DNA of 64,000 bases from contig CAZTBW010000012.1 in the NCBI GenBank assembly GCA_964612555.1, positions 15,458 through 79,457 on the forward strand, in the 5' to 3' direction. The position numbers and the translations under genes were made by a program. The notes beneath the pieces were generated by a model. That model saw only the letters and a list, made by a program, of their open reading frames with translations, did no database searches and was not told where the DNA came from. This DNA comes from DAOLCO01 sp964612555 (GTDB lineage Bacteria > Bdellovibrionota_C > UBA2361 > SZUA-149 > DAOLCO01). This document shows positions 51,781 to 60,751 of the stretch, piece after piece; the first letter of the stretch is position 1; every line of letters starts with the position of its first letter.

Positions 51781-52302
51781 TTAAAAGTTGGGTACACTAT
51801 TGGGGTCAAGCGGATTTGAGCCGTGTTGTACCTCAAATCCATCTGAGTACCCGTCATTGTCAGTATCAGGGTTGAATGGGTCGGTTCCTATATTTTTTTC
51901 TTCCTCATCAGTAAGACCGTCCTTGTCGGAGTCCAGCATGGAGAGACTTTCTGATTCTCCACTTTGTGTCGGGGTCGGGGTTGGATTAGGATTAAAAGTC
52001 GGGGTAGGGGTCGTCACAGGTAAAAAAGGATTAAAAGTTGGGGTCGGAGTGGCAGTTGGGAAAAAGCCTGTTGTTGGGGTTGGAGTGGGCGTTTCACTTT
52101 CACTGGGAGTCGGGGTAGGGCTTTCAGTGCCGTTATCAGGTACTCCCAAGGTAACATCTTCATCACAGCCTTTCATGCTTGAGGCTGTGCACAGGAAACT
52201 GAACAGAAAAAGCAGCATCAGTCTGCTTGCAGTAACAGGATATTCGCCTCTATTTTGATGAGTAAAATCGTGTAGATGTTCAGGAAGATCAATTTTTTTC
52301 AT
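51781..52302 (-). CDS. exported protein with Pro/Thr linker and thrombospondin type 3 repeats
   Basis: This protein of about 173 residues has an N-terminal hydrophobic segment (RLMLLFLFSFLCTASS), a long Pro-Thr repeat linker (PTPTPTTG-, TPTPTFNP-type units) and a C-terminal calcium-binding thrombospondin type 3 pair (DSDKDGLTDEEE and DTDNDGYSDGFE). It is likely exposed on the cell surface. The longer frame to 52386 adds 28 residues before the hydrophobic stretch. An ATG at 52302 was chosen, though the ribosome-binding site is weak. Confidence 0.75.
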   Translation of the reverse strand: MKKIDLPEHLHDFTHQNRGEYPVTASRLMLLFLFSFLCTASSMKGCDEDVTLGVPDNGTESPTPTPSESETPTPTPTTGFFPTATPTPTFNPFLPVTTPTPTFNPNPTPTPTQSGESESLSMLDSDKDGLTDEEEKNIGTDPFNPDTDNDGYSDGFEVQHGSNPLDPNSVPNF

Positions 52303-52447
52303 AAAGCTCAAAACAGTTAAATTCACAGGTACGATAGCAATATTTTGCTTTTGTAGGAAAGGGGTTTTTATATTTATAAAATTCACTTATTAGGTATATG
52401 TTTTATTCTGTTGTCTGAAGTTAATTATATAAATCAATAGAGAAAGA

Positions 52448-53932
52448 ATGCTGAATTTTAGTGATTTGAAAAATATATCTGGCTGTGTCGCTGTTTCAAT
52501 AATTTTTAATTGCCTTCTCCTGACAAATATTGAGGCATCTGATTTTGATTCCTTGCAAAAAAAAGTTCAGAAGATCACCCTTGATAACGGATTAAGAATC
52601 GTTTTTGTGAAAAATGATGTAGCTCCTGTATTCAGTGCCCAGGTTTGGGTGAAAGTCGGGGGTGCAGACGAGTTGGTTGGCGCAAGTGGTGCCGCTCACC
52701 TTCTTGAACATATGGCTTTTAAGGGTACTGAAACCCTGGGTACGAAAGACCTTGCTACCGAGCTTCCTTTGATCGGGGAGTATGATACGCTCTTTGAGAA
52801 GGAGAGGGAGGAGAAAACAGAAGCAGGGCAGGGGAAGTTACGAGAAATAGAATCAAAGCTTGAGGACATCTGGGATATTGGAGCTTTTACTTCCCAGTAT
52901 CAGACTCGGGGAGCAAGTGGGCTTAATGCAGGAACCAGCAAGGACTATACTGTCTATACAGTATCTTTACCCTCATCAGAGCTGGAGTTTCTCTTCTCAA
53001 TTGAATCAGAGAGGCTTCTAAAGCCAGTATTCAGGCAGTTTTATAAAGAGCTTGATGTGGTGCATGAAGAGAGAAGGATGAGAACAGATGATAATCCTTC
53101 CGGCAAGTTATATGAAGCACTTTTGGCTACTGCCTACTGGGATCATCCTTACGGAGTACCTACAATCGGCTGGAAGCAGGATTTATCAAATCTTGTTAAA
53201 TCAGATGCTGAGTACCTGCATAAGACTTTTTATCGTGCAGATAACATAGTGATTACCATTGTTGGGGATGTGACTGCATCAGAGGTAGAAAGGCTTGCCA
53301 AAAAATACTTTGGAAGATTGCCAAAGCCTGATACCGAACTTCCTCGGCAGAGAGTCTATCCTGCAAAGCAGGCTGGAGAAAGAAGTGCCAAAGTTCTTTT
53401 TGCTTCAGAACCTGAGTTTATGGTGGCATATCATATCCCTACCGCACCCGACCCCGCCTCTCTCCATTTTAACCTTATAAGCAGTATTCTTGATGATGGA
53501 AGGTCTTCCATTTTTCAAAAAACCCTTGTCAGGGATGAGCAGATAATGGTTTCTGTTTCTTCGGGTGAGGCTCCGGGAAGCAGGTATGACCCTGTATTTA
53601 TCGTTCATGGTACTCCCCGTTCTCATGTCCCAGTTGATGAAGCCGTAAAGCGGATACAGTCTATCCTTGAAGGGCTTGGAGGTTCTCTTCTTACTGAAGA
53701 GCTGCTTGATGCCGCAAGGAAGCGTCTAAAAGTTCAGATACTACACCGGCTTCAGAGTAACTCCGGGCTTGCAAGAACTCTGGGTGTCAATGAGTTACTT
53801 TTTGATGGGTGGGAGACTTTTTTTAAAGACCTTGAAGACATTGAGAAAGTAACTTTAGAGGAAGTACAGGAAACAGCCAGAAAATATTTTACTGTTAATA
53901 ACAGAACTCTAGTTGAAATAAGACAAGAATAA
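52448..53932 (+). CDS. exported M16 zinc peptidase, catalytic subunit
   Basis: This 494-residue M16 peptidase has a signal peptide (hydrophobic core VAVSIIFNCLLL, cleavage near residue 30). The zinc motif HLLEH is at residues 84-88 and the downstream glutamate region lies in ELDVVHEERRMRTDD. A charged insertion of about 55 residues sits just after the zinc helix. It should degrade peptides in the periplasm together with the inactive homologue encoded 20 bases downstream. Confidence 0.9.
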   Translation: MLNFSDLKNISGCVAVSIIFNCLLLTNIEASDFDSLQKKVQKITLDNGLRIVFVKNDVAPVFSAQVWVKVGGADELVGASGAAHLLEHMAFKGTETLGTKDLATELPLIGEYDTLFEKEREEKTEAGQGKLREIESKLEDIWDIGAFTSQYQTRGASGLNAGTSKDYTVYTVSLPSSELEFLFSIESERLLKPVFRQFYKELDVVHEERRMRTDDNPSGKLYEALLATAYWDHPYGVPTIGWKQDLSNLVKSDAEYLHKTFYRADNIVITIVGDVTASEVERLAKKYFGRLPKPDTELPRQRVYPAKQAGERSAKVLFASEPEFMVAYHIPTAPDPASLHFNLISSILDDGRSSIFQKTLVRDEQIMVSVSSGEAPGSRYDPVFIVHGTPRSHVPVDEAVKRIQSILEGLGGSLLTEELLDAARKRLKVQILHRLQSNSGLARTLGVNELLFDGWETFFKDLEDIEKVTLEEVQETARKYFTVNNRTLVEIRQE

Positions 53933-53952
53933 TAACCGTTACTATTGATTTT

Positions 53953-55431
53953 ATGAAAAGCTTAGCAAATTTGAGAACCAGTTTATTTATTTGTCTGTTT
54001 TTATTTCTTGCCTCAGGTTTTTTGGGGTGCGGGATATGTAACAGAATATCTTCTCCTCAGGATATTCTTCCCGGTACGGTGTCCATAAAACCCCCTGAGG
54101 TTGATCGCTGGAAGATGGATAATGGTCTGGAGGTTGTTTATTATTACAGACCTGAATTGCCACTTGTTTCCGGTGCCCTGTATCTCCCTAAGGGGAGTCT
54201 GAGTAATGACTCAGGTATTTCAGAACTTTCCGGTGTTATGGTTCAGCAGATGCGTGAAGGTGCTATAGCTGAATTGTCTCCGGATAACTTCGATACGCTT
54301 CTTGATATGAAAGCAGCAAAAATAGAAGCTTCTCAGGATTTTGAGGTTACCACCGTATCTTTTTCCTCCTTAAGTGAAGATTTTGAGGAGATTTTTTCAT
54401 ATTTCAAGAGGATTGTTACTGCCCCGGTATTTAATGAGGGACGGCTCAGTCTCTGGAAGAAACTTTCTAAAGAAGGAATACGAAGGAGAAAAGATAGTCC
54501 TGAAGTAATGGCTTCCATGCTTTTCACCAAACTGCTCTATGGAGAGAACTCTCCATGGTACACTCCTTTGAGTATAAGTTCGATCGATAAAATATCAATC
54601 GATATGATGAAGCGTATGCATGCAAGGCTCTTTGTACCTGAAGGAGCGGTTCTTGTACTGGTGGGCGATCTGGATGGAGACAAGTTAAAATCTGAAGTTG
54701 AGAATCAATTTTCCGGTTGGAAACCTCTTTCCGGAGTGAAGCCACTTCCCAGATTTACAAGTTTTGATCAAAGCTATACACCACCTCGTGGTATTTATGT
54801 TATCGAGAGTGAGTTCGAGCAGGCAAATATAATTCTTGGTCACAAGAGTCTTCCAAGAGATTCTGATACTGTCTTTGAGGAAGTATTTTTTAACAGAGTA
54901 CTTGGTTCATCAGGTTTTAATTCCCTCTTGTTTAAAGAAATAAGAGAGAGAAGAGGGCTTGTGTACTCAATCCGGGGAGGTTTTGATTCAAGTATGATTG
55001 AAGGTAGTTTCAGGGTTGCTTTGGGAACGAGAGCTGAATCTGCCTTGAATGCTTTTTCTACCACATATTCACTACTGAAGAGTGTTCAGGAGGGGTATCT
55101 ACCTGAAGAGGAAGTGGAGTCATCAAGGGTTTCCATTACAAAAAGTTACGTTTTCAAATTTGAAGACCCCGCCTATGCCGCAAGAAGACCGGTGCTTCTG
55201 GATTTGTACGGCTTTCCCAAAGATTATGATACAAGCTTTGTCGATAAAATTAATAAGATTTCAAAAGAAGAATTGCTTTCTTATGCTGAAAATAACCTTA
55301 CGCCAGATGCGATTTTTTCTGTTATAGTGGGGAAGGTCAATCCTGAAGAGGTAAAGTCTCAGGTAGGAGATGCTTTTCCTGTTTGCAGGGTGAGTTTTGA
55401 TCATGAACCACATATCGAATCGTGCTGGTAG
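53953..55431 (+). CDS. M16-family lipoprotein lacking the zinc motif
   Basis: The 492-residue product is the partner of the preceding M16 peptidase. The zinc site is absent (GISELSGVMVQQMREGA in place of HxxEH). The C-terminal lobe keeps ERRGLVYSIRGGFDS. The N-terminus is a lipoprotein signal (hydrophobic FICLFLFLASGFLG-C), so the pair would be tethered to a membrane facing the periplasm. It parallels the cytoplasmic M16 pair at 2.8-5.3 kb, but with the gene order reversed. Confidence 0.88.
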   Translation: MKSLANLRTSLFICLFLFLASGFLGCGICNRISSPQDILPGTVSIKPPEVDRWKMDNGLEVVYYYRPELPLVSGALYLPKGSLSNDSGISELSGVMVQQMREGAIAELSPDNFDTLLDMKAAKIEASQDFEVTTVSFSSLSEDFEEIFSYFKRIVTAPVFNEGRLSLWKKLSKEGIRRRKDSPEVMASMLFTKLLYGENSPWYTPLSISSIDKISIDMMKRMHARLFVPEGAVLVLVGDLDGDKLKSEVENQFSGWKPLSGVKPLPRFTSFDQSYTPPRGIYVIESEFEQANIILGHKSLPRDSDTVFEEVFFNRVLGSSGFNSLLFKEIRERRGLVYSIRGGFDSSMIEGSFRVALGTRAESALNAFSTTYSLLKSVQEGYLPEEEVESSRVSITKSYVFKFEDPAYAARRPVLLDLYGFPKDYDTSFVDKINKISKEELLSYAENNLTPDAIFSVIVGKVNPEEVKSQVGDAFPVCRVSFDHEPHIESCW

Positions 55432-55439
55432 AGTGTGCT

Positions 55440-56165
55440 ATGAGTAAGAATGTTATTAGATTTATTACGCCCGGATTATTGATTCCCTTTGCTCTGTTTT
55501 TCAGTGCTTGTTCAGGTTCAACCAAGCCAATAGCAGGTCCGGACAAGCAAGGTCTTGGTCTGATTACGGGAGGTCTTCTGGGTGCGGGAAGCGGTATGAT
55601 CACCGGTGCCCAGCTTTCAGCGCCAAGTGGTCCGGGTGTGGTTATTGGTGCTCTCTTTGGGGCGGTATGGGGTTCACTGCATGGTTTGGGGATTGATCTG
55701 ATTGAAGAAGAGGAATTGCGTCTTCTCGAAGAGGTTGACCGTTTGCATGAAGATATCTGGGTGCAGAATGTACTGCTTATGCACTACGAGAAAAAGAATG
55801 AAATCCATCCTGACCGTGACATCTTTCCTGCTGATGAATTTTTTATTGGGGACAGGGTGCAGGTTTCAAGAAGTGGAAAGCTTCTTGCCCGAGCCATCGC
55901 TCGAAAGTACATGATGGCAAATCCATCATCCAGGGTGTTGATTACCAGTTATCAGGCATCACATGGTGAGGATTCTTTCTATTCTTCTTACCTGGGTAAA
56001 AGAAGAGCTCAGGCGATTGCCAGAGAATTTGTTTCGGCAGGACTTGAGCCCAGGCGATTTGTGTTAAAGTCTGTCCGTCTTGGTTCTCCGCTTGTGGACG
56101 ATCCTTATGATATACCTGCACGCTACACTCAGGCAGTAGAGTTTAGTTTGCTTGACCATGAGTAG
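55440..56165 (+). CDS. glycine-zipper OmpA-like lipoprotein
   Basis: This protein of about 241 residues begins with a lipoprotein signal (LFFSAC). A glycine-zipper region (GLITGGLLGAGSGMITGAQL and PGVVIGALFGAVWGS) precedes a short helix. The C-terminal OmpA-like domain has SRVLITSYQASHGEDSFYSSYLGKRRAQAIAREFVSAGLEP. ATG at 55440 is preferred over GTG at 55422, which would overlap the preceding stop. It overlaps the next gene by 8 bases. Confidence 0.78.
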   Translation: MSKNVIRFITPGLLIPFALFFSACSGSTKPIAGPDKQGLGLITGGLLGAGSGMITGAQLSAPSGPGVVIGALFGAVWGSLHGLGIDLIEEEELRLLEEVDRLHEDIWVQNVLLMHYEKKNEIHPDRDIFPADEFFIGDRVQVSRSGKLLARAIARKYMMANPSSRVLITSYQASHGEDSFYSSYLGKRRAQAIAREFVSAGLEPRRFVLKSVRLGSPLVDDPYDIPARYTQAVEFSLLDHE

Positions 56166-56697
56166 TATGAATATTTCCACTCAGAGTGTCCTGATCGTTA
56201 CTGATGATATTGAGGTCTGGAAAGGGATTGGTTCCAGCCTGATTCACGCCCGTCAGTGTAAAGATGCCAGAATAAAGTTACTGGAACATTCTGTCGACTG
56301 TATCATTTTTGATTCTATTACTTCAGGGGATAGAGATCAGTTGCTGTCCTTTATTGATGGTTTGAGGGCACATCCTTCCTTCTCAGGGCTTACGGTCTTT
56401 GTCAGTCTTGATCTGATTAATAATTTTGGAAGCGATGTACAAAATGCGCTGAAAACAAAAAATATTACTATCATTTCGGGAGCTGATTATTTCAGAACTC
56501 CTGAGCAGCACTCAAAGAGTGTATCCAGTGAGTTTGATCTCCTCTTTTCCGAAGTTAAAGAACGAACCGCAAAATCCCTTGCACGACTCAAGATTGAACA
56601 AAAAAAGGGAGCTCTTTCCTTGGAAGGTGCCCTGGAAGGTGATCGGGAAAAGGTGATAAATCGTTATATGAGTATCTTGAAAGAAGAGTTGCGGTAA
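56158..56697 (+). CDS. response-regulator-like (pseudo-receiver) protein
   Basis: The product has about 179 residues. The first about 120 look like a receiver domain (SVLIVTDDIEVWKGIG, then CIIFDSITSGDRDQ with a candidate phospho-Asp, then LTVFVSLD). The conserved Lys after strand 5 is not evident (IISGADYF instead). The C-terminal tail is helical and charged. It overlaps the OmpA-like lipoprotein end by 8 bases and converges with trpS. TTG 56152 and ATG 56167 are alternative starts. Function unknown. Confidence 0.6.
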   Translation: MSSMNISTQSVLIVTDDIEVWKGIGSSLIHARQCKDARIKLLEHSVDCIIFDSITSGDRDQLLSFIDGLRAHPSFSGLTVFVSLDLINNFGSDVQNALKTKNITIISGADYFRTPEQHSKSVSSEFDLLFSEVKERTAKSLARLKIEQKKGALSLEGALEGDREKVINRYMSILKEELR

Positions 56698-56699
56698 CA

Positions 56700-57671
56700 T
56701 TACCTGAGCCCAAGCGACTCTCTTACTTCCTCAATCGTTTTTGAAGCAATCTCTGAAGCCCGTTTTTTCCCATCTGACAGAAGCTCTCTTATTTCGTCCG
56801 GTCTTCCCATGTAGTATTCATAGCGCTCTCTGATCGGTGCAAGTTCTCTCAGAACTACCTTGGCAAGAAGTTCCTTTGCTGCACCATATCCAATCCCACC
56901 ACTACGGTACTGGGATGCCAGGTCATCTCTCTCCTCACTGCTTGCAAAATGAGAATAGAGCTTGAAGATGGTGCAGGATTCGGGGTCTTTCTTTTCTTCC
57001 ACCCCTTTGGAATCTGTCACGATGCGCTTGATTTTTTTAGTAATATCCTTATCGCTTTCAAACAGCCCGATATAGTTGTTATAACTTTTGGACATTTTCT
57101 TTCCATCAAGACCTGGGATAATACCGGTAGACTCTTCAATTAAAGGTTCAGGTATGGGGAAATCAGTTCCAAAATGGAAGTTGAATTTTTCGGCAATTTC
57201 TCTTGTCATTTCCAGATGCTGCTTTTGATCTGCACCAACGGGAACTTTCTCTGCCTTATAAAGCAGGATGTCAGCTGCCATTAGTATCGGATAAAACATC
57301 AACCCTGCATTGACCTGTTCTTTTTTTGCTTTTTTATCTTTAAATGCATGAGCACGCTCAAGTAAACCCAAAGGGAACTGGCAGGAGAAATACCAGCTTA
57401 GTTCACACACTTCGGGGATGTCAGATTGCTTGAAAACTATGGTCGATTCTTTTAAGAGCCCCACTGCAAAATAAGCAGCAGCAAGAGAAAGAGTATTTTC
57501 TCTTAGCTCTTCTTTTTTTGTAACTGAGGTGAGAGCATGTAAATCTACTATACAGACGAGTAAGGGGTGCTGCTCCTGAAGTTCAACAAATCGCTTCATT
57601 GCACCAAGATAGTTACCGAGGTGCACTTGAGATGCTGAAGGTTGAATGCCGGATAAAATGAGTTCTTTCAT
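56700..57671 (-). CDS. trpS: tryptophanyl-tRNA synthetase
   Basis: This 323-residue class I synthetase charges tRNA-Trp. The opening SGIQPSASQVHLGNYLGAM carries the HIGH-like HLGN, and the KMSKS loop reads GKKMSKSYNN. YPILMAADILLYKAEKVPVGADQKQHLEM is typical of the family. ATG at 57671. It converges with the pseudo-receiver gene and lies 22 bases downstream of the methyltransferase gene. Confidence 0.95.
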   Translation of the reverse strand: MKELILSGIQPSASQVHLGNYLGAMKRFVELQEQHPLLVCIVDLHALTSVTKKEELRENTLSLAAAYFAVGLLKESTIVFKQSDIPEVCELSWYFSCQFPLGLLERAHAFKDKKAKKEQVNAGLMFYPILMAADILLYKAEKVPVGADQKQHLEMTREIAEKFNFHFGTDFPIPEPLIEESTGIIPGLDGKKMSKSYNNYIGLFESDKDITKKIKRIVTDSKGVEEKKDPESCTIFKLYSHFASSEERDDLASQYRSGGIGYGAAKELLAKVVLRELAPIRERYEYYMGRPDEIRELLSDGKKRASEIASKTIEEVRESLGLR

Positions 57672-57693
57672 GCTAGTATGTGTCGTAAATTAA

Positions 57694-58485
57694 TTACATC
57701 TTCCCCTTTTCATACCGTAATCTTCTTTGAAGTTCAAAGACTAATACTGCCGTGGAAGATACCACGTTCATGGACTGAAGGGAGCCATACTGAGGAATAT
57801 ATATCAATTGATCACAAAGGGCTTCGGTTTGTTTTCTGAGTCCTGAGTGTTCTGAGCCCATGATGAGCATGGTTGGTTGATGAATTCTGGCACTATAAAG
57901 TTCTTCACTCCTGGGTGAGAGAGATGCTCCATAAACCCAGAACCCTTTCTCCTTCGCATGAGAAATCACCTGTGCAAGGTTATTAATCTCAGAAAAAGGA
58001 ATAAACTCAGTTGCTCCTGCGCTGATCTTTCTTACCAGAGGACTTACATGGGCACTTCTCTTGCTTGTGAGCATGAGAGCAGAAACCCCACCGCACTCAC
58101 ATACTCGAAAGATAGCTCCAAGATTTTGGGGATCCTGAATCTGATCAAGGACAATGACCAGAGGATGTTCTTCCTTTAAAACCTTATCAAAGATTTGTTG
58201 ATACCCTATAGAGGAAGCCCGAGTAATTTTTGCGGATATCCACTGGTGGTTAATGGATTCAAAAGAAGGGTCACATGTCAGGAATTCATCCTTTCCAATG
58301 ACCTGGACTGGTATCTGGTGAGAACTGAGTTTTTCCATACAGAGAGGTGTCAGGGCAGAGTCTTTAGTGAGGAGAACTTCAATAATTCTGTGAGGACGGT
58401 GCAATATAAGCTCCTCAACTGCACGTTTCCCGGGGCACCAGGTGTATTCCCCCCCGGATAAATTTTTATTCTTCTTGTCCTTCAT
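57694..58485 (-). CDS. rlmB: TrmH/RlmB-family RNA 2'-O-methyltransferase
   Basis: This 263-residue SPOUT methyltransferase has an N-terminal substrate-binding domain (VEELILHRPHRIIEVLLTKD) and the knotted SPOUT core: VLDQIQDPQNLGAIFRVCECGGV, LIMGSEHSGLRKQT, and YIPQYGSLQSMNVVSSTAVLVFELQRR. The layout fits RlmB, which methylates 23S rRNA G2251, but tRNA-specific relatives look similar. It is followed by trpS in the same direction. Confidence 0.85.
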   Translation of the reverse strand: MKDKKNKNLSGGEYTWCPGKRAVEELILHRPHRIIEVLLTKDSALTPLCMEKLSSHQIPVQVIGKDEFLTCDPSFESINHQWISAKITRASSIGYQQIFDKVLKEEHPLVIVLDQIQDPQNLGAIFRVCECGGVSALMLTSKRSAHVSPLVRKISAGATEFIPFSEINNLAQVISHAKEKGFWVYGASLSPRSEELYSARIHQPTMLIMGSEHSGLRKQTEALCDQLIYIPQYGSLQSMNVVSSTAVLVFELQRRLRYEKGKM

Positions 58486-58627
58486 ACGCTTTAACGGTTT
58501 TTATGAATGCCCCTATGGAAGAGTATCGGATAAAAAATACTGGTCTTTAAGACAGTAAAACAGTAAAATGATACGACATAATAGTACAAGAAAATAATAA
58601 AGAAAAGCTGATCATTTAGTACAGTCA

Positions 58628-60157
58628 ATGAATAAAATCATACAATGTCCTGCATGTAACACTAAATTTGCCATCAATGAGTCTCAAATTCTGGGTGTCG
58701 AAAATCCAAAGTTTCACTGTTCAAGGTGCAGTACTGTTTTTTCGCTTGAAGATGATTCGTCTCCTAAATCTTCACATGCTCTTGATCTTCTTCGTTCTCT
58801 CCAGAATAAAGAAGATGAAACACCGGGTGATGTAAGAGAAACTGAATTTGAAAATCAGAAAGACTTGCCGGAAGACTTGCCGGTTTCTGAACAAGCCTGG
58901 AGTCTTGGTGTATCAGGTGCCGGGGAGGAGCAAGCACCTTCTTCTGCAAATACTGAAGGAACTGATTTTGATGAAGGGAAGTTCTCTGATGAAACAGACG
59001 AGGAGTCGCAGTTGTCACTTTTTCCTGAGCTGGATTCGGAGACCCATTATATTGATGATGAAGATATTGAATCAGGTAAAATCAAGGGAATATCAGTATC
59101 CTGGGAGAGTTCAAATCCTGATCTTCCGTACGAAGTTGACCTCAGTTCTCAAAAGCGTTCCAGAGAGCTTGCTCCTGATGATACTAAAGTCTTCTCCAGG
59201 GATACTCTTGGTAAAGATTCCCCCAAAGAAGAGAAAGGCAGTGCTTCTGATCTTCTTACAAAGATGGCTGGAACGGCACTTGTTCCATTTAAGGATACAG
59301 AAAAAGATAAGCAAGTGGAATCAGGTTCCAAAGAAGGGGATGTATTACTTCGCTCATTGACTTCTGAACATGATGAAGCCTCTTCTGAAAGTATTAACAG
59401 AAGCATGCAGCATACTACCGTTTTAAAGAGAGATGGTCTTGGTGGTTCTTCTTTTTCCTTGCAGGAAGAGGATTTTAAGAATTTTCTGAAAGAAGAAGAT
59501 AGCGAACACATTCCTTTAATAAAACGGGATTCAGTTAAGTGGGATGGTTTCTCATTCAAGGGTATAAATATAAAACCACCTTCGTTTTTACAGAATATAT
59601 CAGATTTATACGTTTCCTTTCTTGTAGCCTGGTCTCTGCCTTTTTTTCTTATGCTTATATTATGTTTCTGGGCATTCAGGATTAATGAGCACTCTCTTGG
59701 CAGCGAGAATCGCAGTGGAAATCACGGCGTGATAAGTTCCTATTTTGCTTCTCTCCTGGGTCTTACCACTCCTCTGGCTATTAAAGCTCCCCCTCAGGGA
59801 GTATCTTTTAGTCCCGTCAATGCTACTGTCACGGCTTCCAGTGACTCTAAATCAGGATGGATAATTATCAAGGGGTATATTTTAAATACTTCTGATGAAG
59901 CCATACCTTCTATGGAGATAGTTTCCCTCCTGTATGATAAAAATCAGAAATTACTGAAAAAGCACTCTTCTGTTATTCCCAATTCTTTACATAAACTGGA
60001 TTTTCAATCCTTCACTGATGCCGATATCAAGCACCACTCTCAAAACCATGAGAAGAAGGAATACCTTCCACATACTTCCAAACAGGTAGCTCTTGCTATA
60101 GAAGAAAACCCTGAAACGAAATGGTTTGCGACCAGAGTGTTTGCTGCTAGGTTCTGA
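58628..60157 (+). CDS. MJ0042-type zinc-ribbon membrane protein (DUF3426-like)
   Basis: The 509-residue product starts with the MJ0042 zinc ribbon (IQCPACNTKF ... FHCSRCSTVF, residues about 5-40). A long, acidic, low-complexity cytoplasmic region follows (about 45-310), then one membrane helix (about 330-350). A C-terminal periplasmic domain contains IIKGYILNTSDEAIPSMEIVSLLYDKNQKLL, which resembles DUF3426. Such proteins are widespread in delta-proteobacteria with unknown function. Confidence 0.78.
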   Translation: MNKIIQCPACNTKFAINESQILGVENPKFHCSRCSTVFSLEDDSSPKSSHALDLLRSLQNKEDETPGDVRETEFENQKDLPEDLPVSEQAWSLGVSGAGEEQAPSSANTEGTDFDEGKFSDETDEESQLSLFPELDSETHYIDDEDIESGKIKGISVSWESSNPDLPYEVDLSSQKRSRELAPDDTKVFSRDTLGKDSPKEEKGSASDLLTKMAGTALVPFKDTEKDKQVESGSKEGDVLLRSLTSEHDEASSESINRSMQHTTVLKRDGLGGSSFSLQEEDFKNFLKEEDSEHIPLIKRDSVKWDGFSFKGINIKPPSFLQNISDLYVSFLVAWSLPFFLMLILCFWAFRINEHSLGSENRSGNHGVISSYFASLLGLTTPLAIKAPPQGVSFSPVNATVTASSDSKSGWIIIKGYILNTSDEAIPSMEIVSLLYDKNQKLLKKHSSVIPNSLHKLDFQSFTDADIKHHSQNHEKKEYLPHTSKQVALAIEENPETKWFATRVFAARF

Positions 60158-60283
60158 TGGGTTTTTATACTGAAATTTATTTCATTTATTTCGGGTAGTT
60201 ATAATTTAATTGACTTAATTCCGGTTTTTCTTCAGACTATGGGTTGTTACGATCTAGTTTTGTGATCTATGGGAGAGGGTTTT

Positions 60284-60613
60284 ATGACGACTGAGGTATT
60301 GGTAAGTAAGTTGATGGAGTCATTCGATGATCTTGACAGGTGCATCGAGATGACAAAAGAGGTGCTTTCTCAAAAGGAAAATGTTCCCGAGGATGTACTC
60401 CACAGAATAGATCAGTACAGTGATGTTGTTCTAAAACAACGATCTCTCGCTGAAACTCTAAAGACTCATATTGCCGGTGAAAACTGGGAAGAAGTAGCAC
60501 GGCATGTGAAGATAATCAACGGGCTTTCTGCCATGATAAGAGATGACGCTCAGTCAATACTCGCAGGAGCCAATCGACCCGACGCTGAAGAAGAAGATAC
60601 TTATATTCTCTAG
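60284..60613 (+). CDS. small all-helical protein of unknown function
   Basis: This 109-residue product has no signal peptide and no recognised motif. It is almost entirely helical and charged, ending in an acidic tail (DAEEEDTYIL). ATG at 60284 is preceded by GAGAGGG. Its size and helical nature recall flagellar or secretion chaperones, but no specific match is claimed. It is followed by a large inverted repeat immediately after the stop. Confidence 0.6.
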   Translation: MTTEVLVSKLMESFDDLDRCIEMTKEVLSQKENVPEDVLHRIDQYSDVVLKQRSLAETLKTHIAGENWEEVARHVKIINGLSAMIRDDAQSILAGANRPDAEEEDTYIL

Positions 60614-60614
60614 T

Positions 60615-60738
60615 GAAAAAGCCCGCTTTTGGTCGATCTCGGGCGAACGGAACATTGCTCCGGTGCTCATTTACTACAGTAAACTCCGCTCCTCTCAATT
60701 TCCGTTCACCCGACCTCGACTCAAAATCAGGCTTTTTC
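60615..60738. repeat. 124-bp imperfect inverted repeat (cruciform / structured RNA / terminator)
   Basis: Three arm pairs are nested: GAAAAAGCC (60615-60623) with GGCTTTTTC (60730-60738); TTTTGGTCGA with a CGACTCAAAA-type sequence; and CGGGCGAACGGAA (60640-60652) with TTCCGTTCACCCG (60700-60712, one mismatch). A further palindrome, TTTACT-AC-AGTAAA, lies at the centre (60670-60683). It fills the gap between convergent genes. The outer stem can terminate both strands, but its size far exceeds a normal terminator. Confidence 0.85.
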
Positions 60739-60751
60739 AGAAGTCTGCTGC

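Noticed and set aside
51788..52258. 156-codon plus-strand open frame rich in Gly and Val
   Set aside because: It is the antisense of the Pro-Thr linker of the thrombospondin-repeat gene. Low complexity keeps the frame open.
60615..60738. Integron attC site
   Set aside because: The size and foldback fit, but the RYYYAAC/GTTRRRY cores are missing and there is no integrase or cassette array.
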